Shown here: positions 13,761 to 21,913 of the stretch, in pieces
How the letters are laid out: each line of letters begins with the position of its first letter
Numbering within the stretch: position 1 is the stretch's first letter
Source: Nocardia arthritidis NBRC 100137
Lineage (GTDB): Bacteria; Actinomycetota; Actinomycetes; Mycobacteriales; Mycobacteriaceae
Direction of reading: 5' to 3'
Assembly (NCBI RefSeq): GCF_001612765.1
Contig: NZ_BDBB01000013.1
Location: forward strand, 140,533-204,532
DNA: 64,000 nt
Translations under genes and position numbers: made by a program
Notes under the pieces: generated by a model
What the model saw: the letters and a program-made list of their open reading frames with translations, nothing else
Database searches by the model: none
Told to the model about the DNA's origin: nothing

Positions 13761-15023
13761 TTGACCACTCCGAATCAGCCGAATGACGAGCGGCACCAGA
13801 CGAACGGTGTGACCGAGCGGATCGCACCGTCACCGATCCCGCCGCGGCCGATCCCACGGCCGGTCGCCTCGGCCGAGAACGGTCAGCCCGGCGGCGGCCA
13901 GCAGAGCGGCGGGCAGCCGGTCGGTCACCCCGGTGGTGGCCAGGCCGGCGGGCACCCCGGTGGTGGTCAAGCCGGCGGGCACCCCGGTGGTGGCCAAGCC
14001 GGCGGGCACCCCGGTGGCGCGCAGCCGGGTGGTCACCCGGGCCAGCCGAACGGGCCGCAGTCCGGCGGGCACCCGGGCAACCAGCCCGGCGGCAACCAGC
14101 CGAACGCTCAGCCGCGCGAGATCCGCGACCAGCAGGGTGATTTCGCGCCGCAGCAAGGCGCTCCGGACCAGGCGCCGGGCGGCGACGGCCAGGACCGTTT
14201 CGACCAGAAGACGACGCGGATGAACAACCAGGCCCCGCAGTCCGCGCCCGAGAGCGAGGACAAGCAGCCGGTCGGCGCCGCAGGCAACGGCGGACAACAG
14301 TCGCAGTACCAGGACGGGTGGGCGCAGCTGCCGCAGCGGGAGCCGCAGTCCAACCTGTACCGTCCCGGTCAGGCGCCGGTCACCGGACGCCCGAACTCCG
14401 GCGGTGGGGGTCTCGGCGGCGGCACGTCCAACGCACGCACCACCGCCGACCTGGCGGCCAAGGCGGCGCGCAAAGAAGCGGCCATGGTGAAGTCGGTCGG
14501 CATCGATGGGCCCACCCGCAGCATCGCGCGCCCGGAACTGATCAAGGACATGCCCGACCTGTCCGAGATCCGGCATCCGCTGCCGCCGAACGAAGCAGGA
14601 GTTCCGCAGGCCGGGCCGGTTTCGCCCGCGGTTCCGGTCGCGGTCGCCGCGGTCGCCTCCGGGGAGCCGCTGCGGGCCACTGTGCAGATCCGGCGCATTG
14701 ATCCCTGGTCGACGCTGAAGATCTCGCTCGTCATCAGCGTGGCGATGTTCTTCGTGTGGATGCTCGCGGTCGGCCTGCTCTACATCGTGCTCGAGGGCAT
14801 GGGCGTGTGGGAGCGGCTGAACAACACCTTCACCGACATGGTGTCGCAGGACAGCGGCTCGGTGGGACTGATCGACGCGGGCACCGTGTTCGGTTACGCG
14901 GGCGTGATCGGCCTGATCAACGTCGTGTTGTTCACCGCGCTCGGCACCGTCGGTACCTTCATCTACAACCAGTGCTGCGATCTCGTCGGCGGTATCCAGG
15001 TCACCCTGGCCGACCCCGACTAG
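13761..15023 (+). CDS. DUF3566 membrane protein with Gly/His/Pro/Gln-rich N-terminal region
   Basis: 420 residues starting at TTG 6 nt after AAGGA. Residues 1-270 are low complexity, rich in Gly, Pro, Gln and Asn, with near-perfect GGHPGGGQA repeats at about 50-90. The C-terminal DUF3566 domain (about 312-418) begins RRIDPWSTLKISLVIS and has two transmembrane segments (about 323-350 and 375-400). The Rv0007 homologue is in the same place after gyrA. The protein probably sits in the plasma membrane with the long tail in the cytoplasm; its function is not established. Confidence 0.88.
   Translation: MTTPNQPNDERHQTNGVTERIAPSPIPPRPIPRPVASAENGQPGGGQQSGGQPVGHPGGGQAGGHPGGGQAGGHPGGGQAGGHPGGAQPGGHPGQPNGPQSGGHPGNQPGGNQPNAQPREIRDQQGDFAPQQGAPDQAPGGDGQDRFDQKTTRMNNQAPQSAPESEDKQPVGAAGNGGQQSQYQDGWAQLPQREPQSNLYRPGQAPVTGRPNSGGGGLGGGTSNARTTADLAAKAARKEAAMVKSVGIDGPTRSIARPELIKDMPDLSEIRHPLPPNEAGVPQAGPVSPAVPVAVAAVASGEPLRATVQIRRIDPWSTLKISLVISVAMFFVWMLAVGLLYIVLEGMGVWERLNNTFTDMVSQDSGSVGLIDAGTVFGYAGVIGLINVVLFTALGTVGTFIYNQCCDLVGGIQVTLADPD
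13926..14032 (+). repeat. 27-bp in-frame tandem repeat
   Basis: Three nearly identical 27-bp units plus a partial fourth, differing at wobble bases (for example ggccag, ggtcaa, ggccaa). They encode repeats of the nonapeptide GGHPGGGQA inside the DUF3566 protein. Copy number is likely to vary between strains by slippage. Confidence 0.9.
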
Positions 15024-15039
15024 CAAGCCAGCGTTCCGG

Positions 15040-15080
15040 ACGGCCGGTACCCGCCACCATAGGACGGGTGCCGGCCGTTT
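15040..15080 (+). terminator. Terminator after the gyrBA-DUF3566 unit
   Basis: Arms ACGGCCGGTACCCG (15040-15053) and CGGGTGCCGGCCGT (15065-15078) pair over 14 bp with one G-T pair and an 11-nt loop, followed by TTT. It lies 17 bp after the stop of the DUF3566 gene. Confidence 0.8.
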
Positions 15081-15173
15081 CATTGGCGCAGGTCTTCTAC
15101 CAGCCGTTTTGGTTCATCGGAGAACTGTTGTGTAGTCTCTACACGTTGTTGTTCACGCGAACAGCACCACTAC

Positions 15174-15247
15174 GGGCCTATAGCTCAGGCGGTTAGAGCG
15201 CTTCGCTGATAACGAAGAGGTCGGAGGTTCAAGTCCTCCTAGGCCCA
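15174..15247 (+). tRNA. ileT: tRNA-Ile (GAT)
   Basis: 74-nt cloverleaf: acceptor GGGCCTA pairs with TAGGCCC, D arm GCTC/GAGC, anticodon stem CTTCG/CGAAG around CTGATAA (anticodon GAT at 15208-15210), T arm GGAGG/CCTCC with TTCAAGT. CC follows the discriminator A. Its place after gyrA and the DUF3566 gene is conserved in actinomycetes, where tRNA-Ala usually comes next; here an integrase follows. Confidence 0.97.
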
Positions 15248-15370
15248 CCCAAGAACCTGCAGGTCAGGGCCACATTTGCCGCTCCAGGCACCCGTGTTAT
15301 GTGACTGTGGTGTCACAGCAGGTCTTTGACCCGCATCTCGAGGCGTTTCCGACCCAGGAGACACCTTCAC

Positions 15371-16129
15371 ATGTTCACCCCACGCCCCCGGCGCCGCTCC
15401 GACGGTTCCATCGCCTGGCAGGTCCAGTTCGAGTACGACGACGAGGACGGCGTTCGTCGCCGCTCCTCGGAAACCTTCGACGACTTCGCGCCCGCGGAAC
15501 GCTGGGCCGGACTCGTCGATCGCATCGGCGTCCACGAGGCTTTGAAAGTGCTGGAAGTCCAGCGCCGTGATGGCAGCGGCGTCCGCCTGACCGACTGGCT
15601 GACCCGCTACACCGAGCGGCTGCGCGGCGTGTCGGAGCCTGTCCGGCGCAAGTACCACGCCTACATCCGCAACGACATCGCGCCGTTCTTCGGCGACATC
15701 ACCGTCGACGCCGTCACCCAGGACCTCGACGCCGCGTGGATCGTGTACCTGGAACAGGACAAGGGCAACGCGCCGAAGACCATCCACAACAAGCACGGCT
15801 TCCTGTCGGGCGGGCTGCGGGCGGCCACGCTGGAACGACCGGAGCCACTGACCGCCTACAACCCGTGCACGGGCATGCGGCTGCCCCGCCACGACGCGCC
15901 CGAACTCGATATCTTCGACAACGACGAGTGGGAACTGTTCGAGCAACTGCTCGGACAGCGGTGGCGCGCGCTTGCGGAGTTCGGCCTGGTCTCCATGGCC
16001 CGGCCGAGCGAGATCTTCGCCCTGCTGGTCGGCGATATCGAGCCCGAGACCGGCGCGGTGCGCATCAGCAAGGCGTGGAAGGACGGCGGCAGCCGCCTGA
16101 AGCTCGGCAAGCCCAAGTTCCACCAGTGA
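15371..16129 (+). pseudogene. Tyrosine recombinase (phage-type integrase), truncated
   Basis: 252 residues from the ATG 8 nt after AGGAGA. The N-terminal AP2-like region (DGSIAWQVQFEYDDEDGVRRR) and the SAM-like core-binding domain (LTDWLTRYTERLRGV... to KTIHNKHGFLSGGLRAA) are intact. The catalytic domain starts with MARPSEIFALLVGDI, containing the first catalytic Arg, but the reading stops after GKPKFHQ, before the HxxR and Tyr motifs. Full-length relatives are about 380-400 residues. It lies 123 bp after tRNA-Ile, the classic place for an element integrated at a tRNA gene. It cannot be active as it stands. Confidence 0.85.
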
Positions 16130-16130
16130 C

Positions 16131-16481
16131 GTGGACGAGCCGGCACGGCTCGAACGCCGCTACCGTCGATACTATCGAGACAAAGTCGTCAAAGCGCAGA
16201 TCAAATGGTTCAGCCCTGGTGAAGAGAACCGGGGGGCCCGGACCGCCTGGGACAACATCGTGACCGCGATCGAGACAAGTCTTACCGCTCGTGAGCCCGA
16301 GCTCGGTTTGGAAATCGCGGCCGGCCTGGTTGCCCTTCCCATAGTCAAAGGTTCGCCCCGAGAAATACGCCGCTGGACCGAACGACGCTTACAGGCGACT
16401 CGGGCGAAAGCGTCACAACCTACCGAACTGCAGACAGCGGCTATGACGATGCTCGGGTGGCTTTTCGGTGCTGCAGAATGA
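16131..16481 (+). CDS. Hypothetical protein, possible remnant of an ATPase-type regulator
   Basis: 116 residues starting with GTG 1 bp after the integrase stop. The segment ARTAWDNIVTAIETSLTARE and the following GLEIAAGLVALPIVKGSPREIRRWTERRL resemble the helical repeats that follow the NTPase domain in large LuxR/AfsR-type regulators (an ALDNLRAAL...GREWLERAL pattern). No DNA-binding or P-loop motif is present. It may be a displaced 3' fragment of such a gene. Whether it is expressed is unknown. Confidence 0.4.
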   Translation: MDEPARLERRYRRYYRDKVVKAQIKWFSPGEENRGARTAWDNIVTAIETSLTAREPELGLEIAAGLVALPIVKGSPREIRRWTERRLQATRAKASQPTELQTAAMTMLGWLFGAAE

Positions 16482-16503
16482 AAACGACGAGGCTGACCGC
16501 ATA

Positions 16504-16722
16504 CCGTGACGGTGCACGAACGCCGCTGCCTGTGGTACGGAGCGTTCCGCTCCCAGCCCGTCTGAGTGCTGGTTGTGCGCGAACCCCGGCCGCCCCGGAC
16601 TGGCGCTACTGACCACCGACACCACCACTGCGGCAGCCGAACTCATCGCCCGGTATTCCGCCCGCTGGTCGATCGAGGTCGCATTCTTCGAACCAACGAC
16701 GGGGGCTGGTCGCCGTCGCTGA
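16504..16722 (+). pseudogene. DDE transposase 3' fragment (IS701/IS4-like)
   Basis: In two frames the DNA reads CLWYGAFRSQPV, a stop, VLVVREPRPP, then after a shift GLALLTTDTTTAAAELIARY and SARWSIEVAFFE before a stop. These are the WYG, VLVRE and RYxxRWxIE motifs near the C-terminus of a DDE-type transposase. One in-frame stop and one frameshift make it a decayed remnant. The 341 bp between neighbouring genes are mostly this fragment. Confidence 0.65.
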
Positions 16723-16822
16723 GTCACGTCTCCGCGGCTTTCTGGGCCGGGTGTGGCAATGGCAGGATTCGCCTGGTATATGTCATTGCTGCCATCACGA
16801 CGCCTGGTGAAGAATCAGCCGC

Positions 16823-17812
16823 ATGGTCGAGCAGCGTACGTGTCGTCGCGTCGTCTTCCTGGTCTTTCCGGGTGTACAGGCGCTTGATCTGGTGGGCCCG
16901 ATGGAGGTCTTTCATGGCGCGAGCCAGATGGTAGGCGGGGCTTACGCGGTAGAGATCGTCGCGGGCGGGGCGCAGCCGGTAACGTCGTCCAACGGTCTGT
17001 TGATCCAGCCGACCGTCGACTTCGCGCACTGCAGAGGCCCGATCGACACGTTGCTGGTCGCTGGGGGACTGCCTGGTGCGAGAGCGGCAGAGCACGATGA
17101 GGAGCTCATATCCTGGCTGCGATCGGCGGCGCGGCGGTCACGTCGTGTGGGGTCGGTCTGCAATGGTGCCTTGCTGTTGGCGCGGGCGGGCGTGCTGGAC
17201 GGGCGCCGGGCCACCACCCACTGGTCGGCGTGCGAGGAACTTGCCTGCCGGTACCCACAGGTCGCAGTAGAAGGTGATCCGATCTTCGTCCGGGACGGCA
17301 GGGTGTGGACGTCTGCGGGCGTGACGGCCGGGATGGATCTGGCGCTGGCACTGGTCGAGGATGATCTGGGCCGTGCGGTGGCGTTGGAGATCGCCCGCTG
17401 GTTGGTGTTGTTCGTGCAGCGGCCTGGTGGTCAGTCGCAGTTCAGTGCCCAACTGGCCGCTCAACGGGCCGAACGCAGACCACTGCGCGAACTGCAGGCG
17501 TGGATCACGGACAACGTGGCCGCGGATCTGCGCGTCGAGATCCTGGCCGAGCGCGCCTGCATGAGTCCCCGGCACTTCGCGCGTGCTTTTCGCCAGGAGG
17601 TTGGTGTGACACCGGCTGCCTATGTCGAGATGGCCCGTGTCGAGATCGCCCGTCAGGCTTTGCTCGACACGGACGCTTCCATTGATGCCGTCGCTGCACG
17701 CTGTGGCTTCGGAACGCCCGAGACGATGCGGAGGGCCTTTCACCGACGCCTGGGTGTCGGTCCCGCCGACTACCGAGCCAGATTCCGTCTAACGCACGGT
17801 GCGACCGCGTGA
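16823..17812 (+). CDS. GlxA-family AraC-type transcriptional regulator
   Basis: 329 residues. N-terminal DJ-1/PfpI-like domain (about 9-185: RRVVFLVFPGVQALDLVGPM, SVCNGALLLARAG, TTHWSACEEL) and C-terminal AraC HTH domain (about 215-320: LAERACMSPRHFARAFRQEV, VAARCGFGTPETMRRAFHRR). Such regulators control small catabolic operons and bind a metabolite in the DJ-1 domain. It is transcribed toward the DJ-1 hydratase-like gene and ridA remnant, which it probably regulates. Confidence 0.88.
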   Translation: MVEQRTCRRVVFLVFPGVQALDLVGPMEVFHGASQMVGGAYAVEIVAGGAQPVTSSNGLLIQPTVDFAHCRGPIDTLLVAGGLPGARAAEHDEELISWLRSAARRSRRVGSVCNGALLLARAGVLDGRRATTHWSACEELACRYPQVAVEGDPIFVRDGRVWTSAGVTAGMDLALALVEDDLGRAVALEIARWLVLFVQRPGGQSQFSAQLAAQRAERRPLRELQAWITDNVAADLRVEILAERACMSPRHFARAFRQEVGVTPAAYVEMARVEIARQALLDTDASIDAVAARCGFGTPETMRRAFHRRLGVGPADYRARFRLTHGATA

Positions 17813-17840
17813 GCTGGCACCCAAACACGAAGGAGTAATG

Positions 17841-18509
17841 ATGCAAGCTGCGTTCCTGCTGTATGAGGGCTTCACCCCTCTCGATGTGATCGGCCCGTTC
17901 CAGGTACTCGCAGCGGTCCCCGATATCGAGCCGGTCTTCGTCGCTGAACGCCCCGGCGCGGTGGACAGCGATTCGGCGCCGTGTGCGATCGTTGCCCAGC
18001 GGTCGCTGGAGGAGGTTGCTTCGCCTGACATCGTGGTTGTCCCTGGCAGCCTGGCCTCCTTCTACACGTTGCTCGGGCACGAACCGACCCTGGCCTGGAT
18101 TCGAAGCACGCATGCGCACGCACGGTTCGTGACCTCGGTCTGCACGGGCTCGTTGCTGCTCGCCGCCGCCGGGTTGTTGGACGGAAGACCAGCGACGACA
18201 CACTGGGCGGCCCGCGATCTGCTTCCGAGATTCGGTGCGATCCCCACCCCAGAACGTGTGGTGAAGAGCGGAAAGATCATCACGGCGGGCGGAGTATCGG
18301 CGGGTATCGACATGGCCCTGCACGTGGTCGCCGATCTCAACGGAAGCCAGATGGCCCAGGCCGTACAACTCGGCATCGAGTACGCGCCCGACCCGCCGTT
18401 CAACTCTGGCAGCAAGGAGAACGCCGCCGCAGATCTCGTAGCTGCTGTGGCCACCGCCTTCGCCCACCGCGGAGCCAGCTGGATCTCCGACCCACAGACC
18501 GCGGCGTGA
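17841..18509 (+). CDS. DJ-1/PfpI family protein (isonitrile hydratase-like)
   Basis: 222 residues from the second of two adjacent ATGs, which is 5 nt from AAGGAG. One DJ-1/PfpI domain; the nucleophile Cys lies in TSVCTGSLLLAAAG, followed by GRPATTHWAARDLL and ITAGGVSAGIDMALHVV, the pattern of the InhA (isonitrile hydratase) and transcriptional-regulator subfamily. It has no HTH. It is 28 bp downstream of the GlxA-type regulator and 18 bp upstream of the ridA remnant. The reaction is inferred from the subfamily and uncertain. Confidence 0.75.
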   Translation: MQAAFLLYEGFTPLDVIGPFQVLAAVPDIEPVFVAERPGAVDSDSAPCAIVAQRSLEEVASPDIVVVPGSLASFYTLLGHEPTLAWIRSTHAHARFVTSVCTGSLLLAAAGLLDGRPATTHWAARDLLPRFGAIPTPERVVKSGKIITAGGVSAGIDMALHVVADLNGSQMAQAVQLGIEYAPDPPFNSGSKENAAADLVAAVATAFAHRGASWISDPQTAA

Positions 18510-18527
18510 CACCCAAGGGAGGCTTCG

Positions 18528-18758
18528 ATGCCAGTGACCACGATCAACCCACCGGGGCTGCTCACCCCGAACGGCTATGCCCACGTCTCCGTGGCGACAG
18601 GTTCCAAACTCATCCATGTAGCCGGACAGGCGGCCCACGACCCCCACGGTAATGTTGTCGGCCCGGGAGACCTCACCGCACAAACCGAACGTGCGCTCGA
18701 CAACGTGGCGATCGCCCTCGCCGCGGCCGAAGCCACCTTGGGACTGCTGCACGGATAG
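18528..18758 (+). pseudogene. RidA/YjgF family enamine deaminase, 3' truncated
   Basis: 76 residues: the N-terminal half of RidA (GYAHVSVATGSKLIHVAGQA, then GDLTAQTERALDNVAIALAA). RidA proteins are about 130 residues and end with a conserved R-V-E strand region that carries the substrate Arg; that half is missing. The homology stops at AEATLG, and 14 bp after the stop IS256-type transposase coding sequence begins, so the gene seems to have been cut by that element. GGGAGG before the ATG gives a good start. Confidence 0.75.
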
Positions 18759-18772
18759 GTGTCAATCTGAGA

Positions 18773-19190
18773 TGCTGTTGACGATCGTTCACTCACTGAT
18801 GAGCGCCGAAGCAGACGCGATGTGCGCTGCTTACTACGGTGAACGCAGTCGGCAGCGGGTCAACTCCCGTAACGGATACCGGCACCGCGATTTCGACACC
18901 CGAGTCGGCACGATCGATGTCACCATCCCGAAATTGCAGTCGGGCAGCTCCTTTCCGGACTCGCTGCTCGAACGCCGCAAACGCGCCGAACGAGCCCTCA
19001 CCAGCGTGGTGCGACCTGCTACCTGCTCGGCGTATCGACCCGGCGGACGGAGAAACTCGTCGAGTCCCCCGGTGTTACCAGCCTGTCGAAATCGCAGGTG
19101 TCGATGATGGCCCGCGACCTGGACGTCCAGCAGCATCACCGGTCACCGGCCGATGATCAACCCGCCACCTCGGGGGGCGGATTACATCTG
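18773..19190 (+). pseudogene. IS256-family transposase 5' fragment, frameshifted
   Basis: Reads MLLTIVHSLMSAEADAMCAA, RVNSRNGYRHRDFDTRVGT, VTIPKLQSGSSFPDSLLERR and KRAERALTSVV, the N-terminal block of mutator-type (IS256) transposases. A frameshift at about 19015 leads into CYLLGVSTRRTEKLVESPG and SKSQVSMMARDLDVQ in another frame. The catalytic DDE region is missing and the fragment abuts the hydratase gene. It is a dead element remnant. Confidence 0.8.
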
Positions 19191-19988
19191 AGGTGAGAAG
19201 GCGACCGAGATGGATCCTAGAGGACCGAACTCGGCGCGAATCCTGCTCCCCGGAGGGGTTTCCACCATGGGGCCCAGCGGACCCGAAAAGATGATCTCCC
19301 CACCGCGCAGCGGATTTCCTAACGCCTTGGCGGTGCGGGCCGCCCATACCAAGCCGTCGAGTGGATCACCGAGGCCATACGTGCCGTCGCCCTCTGCGGC
19401 ACTGATGGCGTCGCGATACATGTGCATCTCGATATGGCGCGGGACGAACTCGTCGAGCCTCAGCTGCCTGTCGGCGAGGACGAACAGACCACTGGAGGCA
19501 TTGTCCGCAATGCTGTCGATGATCGTGACATCCCAGCCTGCGATGCGACTGTCCGCTATCTCGAGTGCTGCCGACGCGAAATCGACAGCTTCGGCGACCC
19601 GGTGGTCTTCGATATCTTCATGGGCCAGGTCTCGCTTCAGGATGAAGGCCACGACGGCGACAGCTCGGGGTTGAAGCAGTCTGCCTGATGATATCTCGGC
19701 GGCTCCAGAGACATCCATGTCGGCGAACAGAGTACCCAATTCGAGATCGTCTGTGCCCCAGACGCGTTGCCCGCCGGACGATGTGCGGCCGACCTTCCTG
19801 CCGACGAATACCCCACCACCCCATTCCCGGCGTCGTGCCACTTCGTTCTGTACGGCATAGGCGATCCGCGCATCGCAGGAGCCGAGCAGTTCTCGGACGG
19901 GGGGAACCGTCCGCCTTCCGGCGATGCCTTGACCGATCCAATCGGCAGCCGCGTCCACCAACTCCATATCGATTACCGTCGTACTCAT
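19182..19988 (-). CDS. 2-keto-4-pentenoate hydratase (MhpD family)
   Basis: 268 residues with the MhpD/fumarylacetoacetate hydrolase-like fold: VFVGRKVGRTSSGGQRVWGT at the N-terminal third, VAFILKRDLAHEDI and AALEIADSRI (metal-binding Glu region) in the centre, NASSGLFVLADR, and a C-terminal PLRGGEIIFSGPLGP. The family adds water to 2-hydroxypenta-2,4-dienoate to give 4-hydroxy-2-oxovalerate in meta-cleavage pathways. It is the last gene of the minus-strand aromatic operon, 48 bp after styA2B. GGAAGTGAT before the ATG is a plausible ribosome binding site. Confidence 0.85.
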   Translation of the reverse strand: MSTTVIDMELVDAAADWIGQGIAGRRTVPPVRELLGSCDARIAYAVQNEVARRREWGGGVFVGRKVGRTSSGGQRVWGTDDLELGTLFADMDVSGAAEISSGRLLQPRAVAVVAFILKRDLAHEDIEDHRVAEAVDFASAALEIADSRIAGWDVTIIDSIADNASSGLFVLADRQLRLDEFVPRHIEMHMYRDAISAAEGDGTYGLGDPLDGLVWAARTAKALGNPLRGGEIIFSGPLGPMVETPPGSRIRAEFGPLGSISVAFSPQM

Positions 19989-20036
19989 GGCGGTATCACT
20001 TCCTTTCGATAACGCCGAATCGGCCCGGGATTCCAG

Positions 20037-21731
20037 TCAGCCGGCGCGAAGGCTTCCGTCGTGGAAGATAAGGGGTTGCCCGCCGGGCGCTTCGTATTTT
20101 TCGATCTCACCGATGATGACAACGTGGTCACCAGCTTCGACACAACGCACCGTCCGGCATTCGAACCGGGCTATCGCATCGGGTAGCACAGGCGTTCCAC
20201 CTACCCCCTCGACGAGGTCGACCGCGGCGAACTTGTCCGCCGTCGGAGTCGCGAATTGGCGGCACATGTGCTCCTGTCCCGCACCGAGGATATTCACGGC
20301 GAAATGAGTGGCTTCGGTAAAGGCTGAGTAACTGGGCGCATTTTTACTCGGGCACCACAGCACTAATGGCGGATCCATCGACACCGAGGTGAACGAATTG
20401 GCCGTCATACCCACCCGTCGCCCATCCACTCCACGCGCCGTTACCACGGTGACGCCGGTTGCGTACTGGCCGAGGGCCCGCCGTAGGTCGCGATAATCGA
20501 AACGACCCGATTTGGCGAGGCGTTTCTCGGCGCGAAATCGAGTGGCGGCCTCCGTATCGAACCACCACTGGAAGTACTGGCGTGGATCATCGAAGCCGTT
20601 GGCTATCGCGGAGGCCAATTCCGAATTCTCTGCCGCCTCGGCGAGCAACTCGGCCTGGTGCGTGCTGAGCGTGGTCAGCATCGAGTTGGTCCAATGTACT
20701 ACCCACTGTGCCCAGCCACGCCAGAACTTTTCGAAAGTGCCCCGCATCCAGGCTTCATCGAAATTGCCGGCGACGTTGCGATTGATGCTGTCGAGGTAGT
20801 ATGCGGCTGCCTGCGCGGCCATATTGGCGCCCTGCCCGGTGAGCGGGTCGTTGAGAACCACGGCATCCCCTATGCCCAGCACCGGCTTTCCGGATGGCAG
20901 AATCGCCACCGGTACTCGCACGCGAGGAGTGAACCTGCCGCGCAGCACGCCGCCTCGGTCCGTGAGCGCCACGTCGGCGCATCGAGCGAACTCCGCCGGG
21001 GCGAATTTCTCCAACAGCTCCAACGAGCGTTCCAGGTGTTGATCCGGGTCCGTTATGTCATCCCAGCAGTCCATCGGCCCGCCGGGAACTCCCTCGAAGA
21101 CGAGAATGTCGCAACGACCACTGGTGGTGAGGGCAGGAAACGTGAGGCACTCGCCGATCTCGGGAATCAAGGTGAAGCTCAGTGCGGCACCGTCCTGCCG
21201 AGGGCGCATACCGGTGACATAAGTGAGCGCCAGTACTCGTTGCGGGCGGTCGAACAACGACCGCTCGTGGTCCGGCGGGAAGAGTCGGCCGATATCACCG
21301 CGCCCCGTGGCGACAACGACGATGTCGTGCGTGCGGGCGTATTCCTCGAGATCCGCGACCTGGGCGGGATGGACCACAAGGGTGCCGCCCTCAGCCTCTA
21401 CCTGAAGGGCCCACTGCGCGAACTTCAACCGCTGATCGACTGCTTGCGCGGGCGCCGAGAGAGGCGCAGACCACTCGTAGCGTTGCTCACCGGCGAAGGT
21501 GACGGCGACCGACCCGATGTCAGGGCACTCGTCGGCCCAATGGTCGATCCCCAGTTCCCGCTCGGTAGCCCGTGCGGAATCGAACATGCATTGGCTTGAA
21601 AGTACTGGTCCCGAACGGATATCGTCCGGCGATCGGTCACTGACCAAGGTCACCTGATGCCCGGCCCGGAGTAGGCCGAGCGCGAGCTGCCCGCCGGATT
21701 GCCCGGCACCTATGACTGCGACCCGTACCAT
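20037..21731 (-). CDS. styA2B: StyA2B-type styrene/indole monooxygenase-flavin reductase fusion
   Basis: 564 residues from the ATG at 21731 (MVRVAVIGAGQSGGQLALGL); an ATG 18 bases upstream is possible, but neither has a clear ribosome binding site. Residues 1-400 are a group E flavoprotein monooxygenase: GxGxxG at the start, SSQCMFDSARATERELGI, and GIGDAVVLNDPLTGQGANMA as the second FAD site. Residues 411-564 are a flavin reductase of the StyB/HpaC type (FDYRDLRRALGQYATGVTVV, GMTANSFTSVSMDPPLVLWC). Natural StyA2B fusions are known from Rhodococcus opacus 1CP and Variovorax; they use NADH and oxidise styrene or indole-like substrates, usually with a separate StyA1. A StyA1 homologue is at 28,961. 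Confidence 0.9.
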   Translation of the reverse strand: MVRVAVIGAGQSGGQLALGLLRAGHQVTLVSDRSPDDIRSGPVLSSQCMFDSARATERELGIDHWADECPDIGSVAVTFAGEQRYEWSAPLSAPAQAVDQRLKFAQWALQVEAEGGTLVVHPAQVADLEEYARTHDIVVVATGRGDIGRLFPPDHERSLFDRPQRVLALTYVTGMRPRQDGAALSFTLIPEIGECLTFPALTTSGRCDILVFEGVPGGPMDCWDDITDPDQHLERSLELLEKFAPAEFARCADVALTDRGGVLRGRFTPRVRVPVAILPSGKPVLGIGDAVVLNDPLTGQGANMAAQAAAYYLDSINRNVAGNFDEAWMRGTFEKFWRGWAQWVVHWTNSMLTTLSTHQAELLAEAAENSELASAIANGFDDPRQYFQWWFDTEAATRFRAEKRLAKSGRFDYRDLRRALGQYATGVTVVTARGVDGRRVGMTANSFTSVSMDPPLVLWCPSKNAPSYSAFTEATHFAVNILGAGQEHMCRQFATPTADKFAAVDLVEGVGGTPVLPDAIARFECRTVRCVEAGDHVVIIGEIEKYEAPGGQPLIFHDGSLRAG

Positions 21732-21913
21732 CAGAAGCCCGCATGGCATTCGGCGCTGTGCGCTGCGATGACCTCGGCATCGTCTGCGCCGGAGGACAGT
21801 GTACCGGCAAAAGAGATGCCGGGATTGTGGTCCATCGATGGCTCCAATGGTCGAAGGTTATGCCCGGCGTTGTGGTGCAATGTCCTGCTCCGTGAGAAGA
21901 ACGCGCGAATGAA

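Noticed and set aside
15174..15247. Search for a duplicated 3' end of tRNA-Ile as the distal att site
   Set aside because: No second copy of the tRNA-Ile 3' half was seen in the window, so an att pair for the integrase cannot be claimed; the tRNA-Ala copies belong to another tRNA.
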